Of a DNA stretch of 64,000 nucleotides, positions 55,944 through 64,000 are shown in pieces; positions within the stretch are counted from its first letter, which is position 1, and every line of letters starts with the position of its first letter. The notes below the pieces were generated by a model. It made no database searches. It had not been told where the DNA came from and saw only the letters and a program-made list of their open reading frames with translations. The DNA is taken from positions 77,478 through 141,477 of the forward strand of contig JAYQKE010000002.1 in NCBI GenBank assembly GCA_038142525.1, read 5' to 3'. Both the position numbers and the translations under genes were made by a program. This DNA is from CAJQHK01 sp038142525 (GTDB taxonomy: Bacteria > Pseudomonadota > Alphaproteobacteria > Rickettsiales > UBA1997).

Positions 55944-57551
55944 ATGGGTTTTACTTTTAATAAGTTTTTTATAGCAATTTTAACATCTTTATTTCTATAT
56001 TCTTGCTCTTATGAATTTACAGATTCTAGATTGTCTAGAGACGTTGTAAAAGATGCTATCATTAAAAAAAGGGTTGAAAAGAAAAAGGTTAATATTGCAG
56101 AAGATCAAGATGCTCCTTTGATACCAAGGGTTTCGAGAATGATCATTTCCCCTCCTGAGCCAGAGATTAGATATGGCGATCAATTGATATCGTTTTCTGT
56201 TGCAGATCCTGTTCCTGTCAAGGATATATTATTTGAGTTAGGTCGTATTACTGATACGGAAATGGATATAAGTCCTGATATATATGGTGAAATAATTATC
56301 AATGCTAAAAACAGACCTTTAAGTGAGGTAATTGATCGTATTTGTAAAATGGCTAAGATAAGATATACTATAAAAAATGATATCATGTCTTTTGAATCTG
56401 ATAGAAGTTATATTGCATATTATCAAGTTGGTTTTTTACCTGATAGTGCTTTATGGGGTGAATTAGAATCTAATTTGCAAAATATTTTCTCATCGCTAAA
56501 AAATAGTCCTCAATCACCTAGCTCTATTAATAATAAGGAACCAGAGCTAGATGAAGAGGGTAATGAGATAATTAATAATAATCCAACATCCAAGCCTCAG
56601 GAAGTACAAATAGATGCTACCATCACTTATAATAAACCTTCAGGAATTATTACTATTTTAGCCAATAGAGTTCAGCATGATGCGGCAAAAAAATATATTG
56701 AGATGGTTAATAAATATTCTTTTGCTCAGGTTTTAATAGAAGCAAAAGTGGTTGAGGTAAAATTAAATGATGATTTTAAGGCAGGTATTGATTGGGATTT
56801 GGCTAATAGGTCTGGTTCTGCCACTTTAACTGGTCCGCGTGGCACTCCTGCGGAATCTATTATTAGTTTGGCAACTACTGGTGATTTTTTTGGTGCTAAT
56901 GGTAATTTTAATATTGCTATTTTGGAAAAATTTGGCGTTACCAAGGGTATTTCTAGTCCTAGAGTTATTGCTTTGAATAATCAGACTGCCTCTGTTAAAT
57001 TTGAGGATAGCTTGGTTTATTTTACGGTTACTTCCAATACTAATACTTCTGTTGGTGCTGGTACGGGTGGAAATAATGTTAATACTGTAATTAGCGCTAC
57101 TAAAAATGACGTTCCAATTGGCACATCTTTAAAAATTACTCCTTCAATTGATTTAGATAAGCGTGAAATTACCTTGAATGTTTTACCAGAATTGTCGGTT
57201 ATATCTGGTACCGCAAGTGATCCAACGACTGGTGCCGATGGTAAATCTTTAAATAATACTGTTCCTCAAGTAAATACTAGAACTATTGAAACTACTGCTA
57301 GGATAAAGAGTGGTGATACTTTGGTTATTGGCGGCTTAATGAAAGAGGATGTAATTAAGAATGAGTCCAAAATACCTCTTTTAGGTGATATACCTATTTT
57401 AGGTAATTTATTTAAATTTACTTCTAATACTAGCGCTATTATTGAGACGGTAATTTTTGTGAAGGCAACTATTATTGAAGTTGGTAAGGGTACAAATCCT
57501 CATGATAAAAAAATTCATGACACCTTTTCTAATAGTGTAAGAGAGTTTTAA
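55944..57551 (+). CDS. Secretin lipoprotein, GspD/PilQ/MshL family
   Basis: This 535-residue protein has a lipoprotein signal (FIAILTSLFLYSC, Cys at residue 21). An N-terminal region with ISFSVADPVPVKDILFELGR is the N0/STN domain. GITTILANRVQHDAAKKYIE-like (IITILANRVQHDAAKKYIEM) is an N1-type ring repeat. The C-terminal secretin domain has VLIEAKVVEVKLNDDFKAGI, KNDVPIGTSLKITPSIDLD and RIKSGDTLVIGGLMKEDVIK with IPLLGDIPILGNLF. It forms an outer-membrane channel for type II secretion or type IV pili. No other pilus gene is nearby. Frame intact. Confidence 0.9.
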   Translation: MGFTFNKFFIAILTSLFLYSCSYEFTDSRLSRDVVKDAIIKKRVEKKKVNIAEDQDAPLIPRVSRMIISPPEPEIRYGDQLISFSVADPVPVKDILFELGRITDTEMDISPDIYGEIIINAKNRPLSEVIDRICKMAKIRYTIKNDIMSFESDRSYIAYYQVGFLPDSALWGELESNLQNIFSSLKNSPQSPSSINNKEPELDEEGNEIINNNPTSKPQEVQIDATITYNKPSGIITILANRVQHDAAKKYIEMVNKYSFAQVLIEAKVVEVKLNDDFKAGIDWDLANRSGSATLTGPRGTPAESIISLATTGDFFGANGNFNIAILEKFGVTKGISSPRVIALNNQTASVKFEDSLVYFTVTSNTNTSVGAGTGGNNVNTVISATKNDVPIGTSLKITPSIDLDKREITLNVLPELSVISGTASDPTTGADGKSLNNTVPQVNTRTIETTARIKSGDTLVIGGLMKEDVIKNESKIPLLGDIPILGNLFKFTSNTSAIIETVIFVKATIIEVGKGTNPHDKKIHDTFSNSVREF

Positions 57552-57560
57552 TAAATAAGA

Positions 57561-58322
57561 ATGTTTTCCATTTTAAAATATATTTTAATGACAGCAATTA
57601 GGGATTGGCTCTATATTGGTATTGTTATATCTCTTTTGGTTGCATTTGGTATTTCTATCTTAATTGGTAATAGTGCTTTTGCTGAAAATAATCAATTTTC
57701 CATTGTTTATATCGCTGGTTCGGGGAGGGTATTATTTGCTATTGGTATTATTATTTTTATTTGTTTTAATATTAGAAAATCCTTTGATCATAGGGAAATA
57801 GAATTTTTTTTAAGTAAAGCAATATCAAGAAATAAATATATCCTATCTTATATTCTTGGTTTTTTTATCGTTTCTATTTTTGCCTTACTGCCGTTAATTA
57901 TTCTAATTTCCATTATATCCGAAGTTAGTTATTCAGGTTTATTTTTATGGTCTATATCTATTATATTAGAATCTTTAATATTTATATCCTTTGCCATTTT
58001 AGCCTCCTTTATTTTTAAGAGTGCAGTTTTTGCGGTATTGGCTTCATTTGGTTTTTATGTTATATCAAGAATGATGGGATTTTTTGTTATGACTATTTCC
58101 ATTTCTGATAAAATTGTTGATTTAGAATCATTTGGAAAATTTATTACAAAATTGATTTCTATTGTTATTCCTAGATTAGATTTATTTGCTAAAAGTGAAT
58201 GGCTAATTTATGGATCCAATATTAGTAATAGTGATATTTTAACCATAATAATTCAGTCTATTATTTATGTACCATTAATGATTTTTATGTGTTTTCATGA
58301 CTTTAGCAGAAAACAATTTTAA
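57561..58322 (+). CDS. Multi-span membrane protein, ABC-2-type permease-like
   Basis: This 253-residue protein has about six membrane spans. FNIRKSFDHREIEFFLSKAI with SRNKYILSYILGFFIVSIF is the conserved cytoplasmic segment of ABC-2-type permeases. No ATPase gene is in the window. It begins 9 bp after the secretin gene and continues into the next unknown gene, so the three are probably cotranscribed. Substrate unknown; the link to the secretin is only positional. Confidence 0.65.
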   Translation: MFSILKYILMTAIRDWLYIGIVISLLVAFGISILIGNSAFAENNQFSIVYIAGSGRVLFAIGIIIFICFNIRKSFDHREIEFFLSKAISRNKYILSYILGFFIVSIFALLPLIILISIISEVSYSGLFLWSISIILESLIFISFAILASFIFKSAVFAVLASFGFYVISRMMGFFVMTISISDKIVDLESFGKFITKLISIVIPRLDLFAKSEWLIYGSNISNSDILTIIIQSIIYVPLMIFMCFHDFSRKQF

Positions 58323-58323
58323 T

Positions 58324-59082
58324 ATGGCTAGATTTATAGATAGATTTAGTTCTTATCTTTTTTTCTTATTTCTTTTATTGCAGATTATATTCTGGTACAA
58401 TACCGAGCATTTAAAACCAAAATTAGATATTCTGCCAAAATTACAAAGTAAAAAATCTATTGAAGGTCTATCATTTGGTGACAAAGAATTTTATTTTCGT
58501 AATTTATCTATAAAATTACAAAATTCTGGTGACCGTTTTGGTCATTACACTTCTCTTAGGGAGTATGATTATAAACTTCTATATAATTGGTTAAAAACTT
58601 TATCAGAATTAAATTATAGATCAAAATTTACTCCAGCAATTGCTACTTATTTTTATAGTGCTGTACCTGATAATAATCGCATATTATGGATAATAAAATT
58701 TTTAGAAGAATATGCCGAAAAGGATATTGATAAAAATTGGTGGTGGATGTTTCAAGCTGTAACTTTGAGTAATATGATAGTTAAAGATCAAGATACGGCC
58801 CTAAGGTTAGCTTATAAATTAAGTAAAACCAAGAATTCAGACGCGCCATATTTTACTAAACAGATGCCGGCAATTATTTATTCAAGGATGGGTGATCATT
58901 GTCAGTCCTTTTTAATTATGAAAGATTTGAGGGACAAATATAACAATCTTGAGAATAAACCTGATTCTACTATTATTGATGATCTGCAGTTTATGAATAT
59001 TTTTGTTGAAGAGCAGATTAAAAATTTAGGAAAAGAAGGTTTTGATTATAATAAATGTAAGATAGATGGAGCAAGATATTAA
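58324..59082 (+). CDS. Unknown protein with N-terminal membrane anchor
   Basis: The start at 58324 (MARFIDRFSSYLFFLFLLLQ) directly follows the permease stop. A single membrane span is followed by a helical, probably periplasmic body of about 215 residues with RNLSIKLQNSGDRFGHYTSL, KNWWWMFQAVTLSNMIVKDQ and YSRMGDHCQSFLIMKDLRDK. The body resembles helical-repeat (TPR-like) folds. It overlaps nadC by 17 bp. It is not a family I can name. Confidence 0.6.
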   Translation: MARFIDRFSSYLFFLFLLLQIIFWYNTEHLKPKLDILPKLQSKKSIEGLSFGDKEFYFRNLSIKLQNSGDRFGHYTSLREYDYKLLYNWLKTLSELNYRSKFTPAIATYFYSAVPDNNRILWIIKFLEEYAEKDIDKNWWWMFQAVTLSNMIVKDQDTALRLAYKLSKTKNSDAPYFTKQMPAIIYSRMGDHCQSFLIMKDLRDKYNNLENKPDSTIIDDLQFMNIFVEEQIKNLGKEGFDYNKCKIDGARY

Positions 59083-59924
59083 TTATTGGGCAGAAAAAAT
59101 AATTGATTTAGCAATTGATGAAGATTTATCAAATAAATCTGACCTTACATCTGATAATATTATAGCTGAAGATTTGGATATAGAATTTTCTATTGCAACC
59201 AGAGAAGATATGATTCTTTGTGGTTCAATTTTTATTCCAATGATTTTTAAAAAAATTTCTACAAGATATAAAAATAATAATATTGATCTTCAATATAATT
59301 TTTCTGATGGTGATAAAATCCAATCTGGTGAAGTAATAATTTCTGGAGCTGGTAATGCTAAATTAATTTTTGCTAGTGAGAGGATAATTTTAAATTTATT
59401 AAAACATTTAAGTGCTATTTCTACTAAGACCAATAAATTTATAGCAAAAATAAAAAATTATAAAACCAAAATTCTTGATACTAGAAAGACTATTCCAGCA
59501 TATAGACATCTACATAAATATGCAGTTAGAAAGGGCGGTGGTTATAATCACCGGTTTTCTTTATTTGATGCTATTTTAATCAAAGATAATCATATATCGC
59601 TTTGCTGGCGGAATAGGAAAATCTCTTGATAATATTTGTTCTAAAAATCTTAATATTCCAATTGAAATTGAATGTGATAATTTGGATCAAGTTAAAGAGG
59701 CTATAAAATATGATATTGATATTATCATGCTTGATAATATGACTATTCAGCAAATGAGAAGGGCTAAGGAGATTATTAATGGTAAAGCGAAAATAGAAAT
59801 TTCTGGTGGTATAAAGTTAGATATGATTGACAAGATTTTGGATTTGGAAATTGATTATATATCAGTTGGAGAATTGACCAGCTCCATTGATGCAGTTGAT
59901 ATTGGCTTAGATATCAATTTTTAG
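59066..59924 (+). pseudogene. nadC: Nicotinate-nucleotide pyrophosphorylase, one frameshift
   Basis: The first part has EDLSNKSDLTSDNII and ILNLLKHLSAISTKTNKFI. KTKILDTRKTIPAYRHLHKY and AVRKGGGYNHRFSLFDAILI carry the substrate-binding Arg and Lys residues. Near 59604 one extra base breaks the frame; the other frame gives FAGGIGKSLDNI, then IDIIMLDNMTIQQM, IEISGGIKLDMI and YISVGELT. NadC makes nicotinate mononucleotide from quinolinate. All motifs survive on both sides of a single-base indel, so the gene may be intact in the organism. Confidence 0.9.
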
Positions 59925-59962
59925 TTTTCCAGAACTTTTTTAATTTTTAATCAAATTATTTT

Positions 59963-61210
59963 ATGCAACAAATTATTAGATTTTTAAATAATCTTGGGCC
60001 AGGTATTTTAGCTAAGCATCAGTCGCAATTGGTGCTTCGCATCTTATTCAATCAACAAGGGCTGGTGGTTATTTTGGTTTTGAATTATTATGGATTGTTG
60101 TTTTAGTTAATATTTTAAAATATCCTTTCATTGAATATGGTTTTCGTTACACTGGTGCTACGGGGGATAATTTGCTTCAAGCCTATAATAAATTACATAA
60201 AAATTTTCTAAGATTCTTTGTTGTTACTAATATTATTTCAGCAATTGGTGCCATTGCTTTACTTTCATATGTTGCTGGAGCAATTTCTAAGGCCGTTTTA
60301 GGTCTTGAGCTCGACACAAAAACTATCACCTTAATAATTATGATAGTTTTTACGGCAATTATTACCTTAAAAAATTATGATTTTCTTGATAATATCATGA
60401 AAATTTTTATGATATTATTATTTTTCTCGACATTTTTTTGCGGCGATTTTTGCCATTACTAATTACGACGCATCAAAAAGTGAAATTATTTATAATTCTT
60501 CAGCATTGAGCAGTAGTAATTTTCCTTTTATTATTGCTTTAATGGGTTGGATGCCAGGTCCAATGGAAATTGGTGTTTGGTATTCCTTATGGCTTCAGGC
60601 AAAAAATAGGGGTGAGCATAAAATTAATTTTAAGCAGGCTAAATTCGATTTTAATTTTGGTTATATCCTAATTATTATTACGGCCATTTTTTTTGTAACT
60701 CTTGGTGCTTTAGTCCTTCATAATTCTGGTATAGAAATTTCAGAAAGTGGCTCTGCATTTGCTGGGCAGCTTTTATCAATTTATACCTTAACAATTGGTG
60801 ATTGGTCTAAAATTATTATTGCAACTGCAATCTTAGCGGCAATTCTTTCAACTACTATTACTGTTATTGATATTTACCCTCGTAGTATTTCTGCTGCATT
60901 GCAAATTCTTAAAAATGAAGATGGTCAGTGTGAGAAAAGGCAAAGATTAAAATTAACAATTATTTTTTGTTCTATTGCTTTTATTATAATTTATTTTTTG
61001 GTAGAAAATTTTCAAACAATTGCTGATATTGTTACTATAATTTCTTTTTTATTTGCCCCATTCTTCGCTTTTCTTAATTATAAGGTGGTGACCTCCAAAT
61101 TACTTCCAGCAAAGTTTCATCCTAATATTTATTTAAAGATTTTAAGTTTTGCTGGATTATTATTTATGAGTATTTTTGTATTGGCTTTTATTTGGGTAAA
61201 ATTTTATTAA
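59963..61210 (+). pseudogene. Nramp-type divalent metal transporter, two frameshifts
   Basis: It begins MQQIIRFLNNLGPGILA. After a break near 60017, ASVAIGASHLIQSTRAGGYF gives the family start, followed by the spans up to KIFMILLFFSTFF. A T-run indel near 60440 leads to AAIFAITNYD, then FIIALMGWMPGPMEIGVWYS and further spans to 61210. The MGWMP segment replaces the metal-binding MPH-type helix of classical Nramp, as in the NRAMP-related transporters of uncertain substrate. About 415 residues and eleven spans. It overlaps lipB tail to tail. Confidence 0.75.
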
Positions 61211-61859
61211 ATTCTTCCTGTAATATTTTATCAAATTCTTCTTGTGTGATTTTGATTCCTAATTTTTCTATAGAAGTTACTCCAAATTCCTTAATGCCAC
61301 AAGGAACTATGTCATTAAAATATTTTAGATCTGGATTGATATTTATAGCAATGCCGTGATAAGTAACCCATTTTTTTAATTTAATACCAATGGCAATTTT
61401 TTCTTCACTATTTGCTGTTTTAACCCAAATTCCCACACGATCTTTTCTAATTTCTCCTTTAATTCCTATTCTGTTTAGACTATTAATAACCCAGTTTTCA
61501 AGTAAATTAACAAATTTAGAAATATCAGGTCTTTCTGGAGCAAATAGTTTTTTTAAATCAAGCATGAGATAAATGATTCTAATTCCTGGACCATGATAGG
61601 TATATTTTCCACCACGATTGGTTTTAAAGACGGGAATTTTTGGATTTAAAAGATCGCTATCTTTGGCACTAATACCAGCAGTGTAAAGGGCAGGGTGGGA
61701 GGTAAGCCAAATGAGATTTGAAGCTTTATCATCAATAATATCTCTATTTCTTTGTTCCATGAATTTTACCGCTTCTTCAAAAGAAACCTCTTTGTCACTT
61801 ATTTTCCATTCAATTGTCACAGCTTTTTTCTTGATAATAAAATTATTGTAATTTATCAT
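61188..61859 (-). CDS. lipB: Octanoyltransferase
   Basis: This 223-residue protein has the LipB motifs: IWLTSHPALYTAGISA, RGGKYTYHGPGIRIIYLMLD, KIAIGIKLKKWVTYHGIAIN and NDIVPCGIKEFGVTSI. The catalytic Cys (in PCGI) and Lys (in GIKL) are present. The enzyme transfers octanoyl from ACP to lipoyl domains of 2-oxoacid dehydrogenases. Frame intact, normal length. Its 3' end overlaps that of the transporter by 23 bp. Confidence 0.93.
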   Translation of the reverse strand: MINYNNFIIKKKAVTIEWKISDKEVSFEEAVKFMEQRNRDIIDDKASNLIWLTSHPALYTAGISAKDSDLLNPKIPVFKTNRGGKYTYHGPGIRIIYLMLDLKKLFAPERPDISKFVNLLENWVINSLNRIGIKGEIRKDRVGIWVKTANSEEKIAIGIKLKKWVTYHGIAININPDLKYFNDIVPCGIKEFGVTSIEKLGIKITQEEFDKILQEEFNKILPK

Positions 61860-61895
61860 AGCCAGTTCTTGAAATAGGACTATATTGACTCGGTC

Positions 61896-61919
61896 ACAAA
61901 CTATTTACTTACAGTTTGT
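61896..61919. promoter_or_regulatory. Hairpin in the rpsP leader
   Basis: ACAAACT (61896-61902) pairs exactly with AGTTTGT (61913-61919) across a 10-base loop, in the 83-bp gap between divergent lipB and rpsP. TTGACT at 61885-61890 is a possible -35 box for rpsP. Role uncertain. Confidence 0.35.
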
Positions 61920-61942
61920 CCAATCAAATTTAACAAATATTA

Positions 61943-62368
61943 ATGAGTGTAAAACTAAGATTAGCTAGGGATGGTAGGAAAGGAAAGCCTTTTTATAAAA
62001 TTGTTGCTGCAAATATTACGGCTCCAAGAGACGGTAAATTTTTAGAAAAAATCGGTTATTTCGACCCTCTTTTAGATACTGATAATGAAAAAAGATTAGT
62101 TATTGATAAAGAAAGAGCTGAATATTGGTTAAAAGTTGGTGCAGTTCCAAGTGATAGGGTTGCTAATTTATTAATTTCTTTAGGTGTTGCGGGTGCTGAA
62201 AAATATAAGCCAAAATTTATCACAAGAGATAAGGGTTATCTTTGCTAAGGCTAAAGCTCTAGAAAAAATTGAAAAAGAAAATCAGAAGCGGCAAAGGCTG
62301 AAAAAGAAGCTGAAACTCAAAAGAAAGAAGAAAATACTAAGGTCAAGGCTGAAACTGCTTCTGAGTAA
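61943..62368 (+). pseudogene. rpsP: 30S ribosomal protein bS16 with extended tail, two frameshifts in the tail
   Basis: The core begins MSVKLRLARDGRKGKPFYKI and includes YFDPLLDTDNEKRLVIDKER and VGAVPSDRVANLLISLG, all normal for bS16. After TRDKG near 62240 the frame changes to FAKAKALEKIEKEN and near 62283 changes again to AEAAKAEKEAETQKKEENTK, ending SE at 62368. Alphaproteobacterial bS16 often has such an Ala/Lys/Glu-rich tail. The core is intact. Since bS16 is essential, indel error in the tail is the likelier reading. Confidence 0.92.
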
Positions 62369-62373
62369 TTTTT

Positions 62374-62425
62374 AACTCCCTCTTGAGGGGGTTGAAATCT
62401 TTGATTTCGCTGGAGAGTTATCTCC
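62374..62425 (+). terminator. Three consecutive hairpins after rpsP
   Basis: AACTCCCTC/GAGGGGGTT (62374-62393), GAAATC/GATTTC (62394-62408) and GGAGA/TCTCC (62412-62425) form three short stems in a row between rpsP and waaA. None is followed by a T tract. They could be a terminator-processing region or attenuator. Confidence 0.4.
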
Positions 62426-62440
62426 TGTCAATGTCATCTT

Positions 62441-63687
62441 ATGATCCTTCTATATCAATTATTATCAGTAATTTTATCCCCAATAATTGATATTTTTTTT
62501 CTATTTCGTCTTATTAAAGGTAAAGAGCATAAATCTCGTTTCTTAGAAAGATATGGCTTACCATCTAAGAAAAAAACCAAAAAAAAATTAATCTGGATTC
62601 ATGCGACTTCGGTCGGTGAATCAAATTCTGCCTTAAGATTTATTACTAAATTACAGGCAAAATATCCTGATTATCAGATTTTATTTACATCAGGCACTAT
62701 TACTTCTGCTAAAAATCTTTCAGAAAAATTACCAAAAAATATTATTCATCAATTCATTCCCCTTGATAAATTTTTTACAGCCAGAAGATTTATAAAATAT
62801 TGGCAGCCAAATATTGTTATTTTTTTTGAATCTGAAATATGGTTTAATTTATTAAATTTTGCCTCTAAATCTGGATCTAAATTATCTTTAATTAATGCTA
62901 GAATTTCTGATAAATCATTTAGAAAATGGCAAAAATATCAATTTTCTCAAAAATTATTTTCAAAATTTGATTTAATTATTGCTCAAAGTGAGAGTGATAG
63001 GAAGAAGTTTAAAAAATTATCAAAAAAAGAGGTTTTTTATTTTGGTAATTTAAAAGAAGATCTAGAGCAAGCACAATTGATCAAAAATTATTACAAAATT
63101 TTCAAAAGCAATTTCAGGGTCAAAAAATTCTTTTTGCGGCAAGTACTCATTCAGGAGAAGAGAGGATTATTATAGATTTACATAATAAATTAAAAAAAGA
63201 TATTGGCAATTTGTTAACTATTATTGCTATTCGTCATCCGCATCGTAGGGTTGAGGTAGAAAAATTATTACCATCAGGAGTAAAATTTTTAAGTGATAAT
63301 GACAAAATTGCTAAAAATGATCAGTTTTTTGTCATAGATAAAATTGGTTATATGGATTTATTTTATCAATTAAGTGATTTATCAATTATTTGCGGTTCAT
63401 TTTTGCCAAATATTGGTGGTCATAATCCTTATGAAGCTTTAAAATATAAAAATCCTATTATTTCTGGTCAATATGTTGCTAATTTTAATGAAATTTACCA
63501 AAAATTGCAAAAAGAGAAAATATGTAAAATTGTTAAGAATGACGATGAACTTTATTTTTATATTTTAAAAATTTTCAAAGATAAAAAATATCAAGAGCAG
63601 ATTGAGAAAAATATTGATCATTTTATAAAGAGTTATAAATCAGTTTTAGATCAAAATATCAAAAAATTTATTGAAGTTATTCATTAA
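62441..63687 (+). pseudogene. waaA: Kdo transferase, one frameshift
   Basis: The N-terminus (LYQLLSVILSPIIDIFFLFR) is the membrane anchor typical of WaaA. KLIWIHATSVGESNSALRFI, FTSGTITSAKNL, FFESEIWFNLLNFASKSGSK and LINARISDKSFRKWQKY follow. Near 63080 the frame breaks; the other frame continues GQKILFAASTHSGEERIII, then IAIRHPHRRVEVEKLL, ICGSFLPNIGGHNPYEALKY. It adds Kdo to lipid A, so the organism probably makes at least a core lipopolysaccharide. All motifs flank one indel. Confidence 0.9.
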
Positions 63688-63809
63688 TCCTCATGATATC
63701 TGAAATAAATCTATATATTGATATTTTTCATACTATCAATTATATTTAGTTGTTGAATATCCTCTTTTTAAGATAAATTTTGGTATAATATTAATTAAAT
63801 CACCCCAAA
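63688..63809. other. Short AT-rich gap after waaA
   Basis: About 120 bp with no gene. A few A/T-rich stretches but no clear promoter, hairpin or repeat stood out. Confidence 0.4.
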
Positions 63810-64000
63810 TTGTTAGAATCTCTTTTCATTCAAAATATTGTTTTAATTGATAAAATCAAAATGCTAATTTTGATATTAGCAATAATCAAAATTGTAGGGA
63901 ATTTTTAGAAGAAAATGATCTTTTGAATGTGATGATGCAAAAATTTAACAAGGATTCTTAAAGAAAATGGCTCAATAATCTTTTTGTTAATGATATTCCG
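63810..64000 (+). pseudogene. recN: Probable recN remnant (partial)
   Basis: TTG at 63810 opens LLESLFIQNIVLIDKIK, which matches the RecN start (SLxIxNxxLIDxL). The ATP-binding loop that should follow is missing. A shifted frame gives ANFDISNNQNCREFLEENDL and, after an in-frame stop, KWLNNLFVNDIP, like the RecN segment before its first lobe ends. RecN is an SMC-like DNA repair ATPase. The lost Walker A region and stop suggest a decayed gene. The window ends inside it. Confidence 0.4.

Overview
The window is strongly AT-rich. Its host genes (rpsT, rpsL, rpsG, maf, folK, nadC, lipB, rpsP, waaA) are of proteobacterial type. The base composition, the decayed genes, the many insertion sequences (IS) and a phage resembling Wolbachia phage WO suggest an AT-rich alphaproteobacterium, most likely a Rickettsiales- or Holosporales-like intracellular lineage. 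That placement is inference; no 16S or other decisive marker is present.

Positions 1 to about 49,000 are a large prophage with its cargo; its left end lies outside the window. Going up in coordinate, mostly on the minus strand, it holds: a lysis cassette (spanin-like, holin, M15 endolysin); a P2-type contractile tail (D, X, U, tape measure T, fused E-E', tube FII, sheath FI, fibre, I, J, W, V); a lambda-type head (U-like terminator, FII, FI, E, D, C protease, portal B, W, terminase A and Nu1); a ParB-methyltransferase; a replication and recombination block (RuvC-like nuclease, primase/RepA-like ATPase, Cas4-like nuclease, SF2 helicase, Sak4-like ATPase); a control region (AlpA-like regulator, S24 repressor/UmuD-like protein); and a plus-strand integration module (DUF2924, large serine recombinase, small HTH-type partner). 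A lambda-like head joined to a P2-like tail, with a serine recombinase and a ParB-methylase, is the layout known from phage WO.

The prophage is heavily damaged. Three near-identical IS5-family copies with perfect 4-bp target duplications interrupt the FII-like head gene, the primase/helicase gene and the Sak4-like gene. An IS3 (IS150-type) element splits the portal gene and an IS30-family element splits gpD. Small indels also break many reading frames, and several fall in homopolymers. The same kind of break occurs in bS16, nadC, waaA and other housekeeping genes, so some may be sequencing errors rather than mutations.

Between the recombinase and a tRNA-Ala gene (about 43,850-49,034) is a cargo zone. 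It holds a pair of diverged direct repeats, small unknown genes and a very large STAND NTPase with an N-terminal PD-(D/E)XK-type domain, resembling the Avs (AVAST) antiphage proteins.

From 49,342 to the end lies host chromosome: tRNA-Ala(GGC), rpsT, rpsL-rpsG (no fusA follows), maf, an MBOAT/SGNH surface O-acylation pair, folK, a decayed DadA-like oxidoreductase, a secretin lipoprotein, a membrane permease and its unknown neighbour, nadC, an Nramp-type transporter, lipB, rpsP, waaA and a probable recN remnant. A GC-richer stretch at 53,881-53,978 contains three 8-bp complementary pairs, two of which interleave as in a pseudoknot, and no gene explains it.
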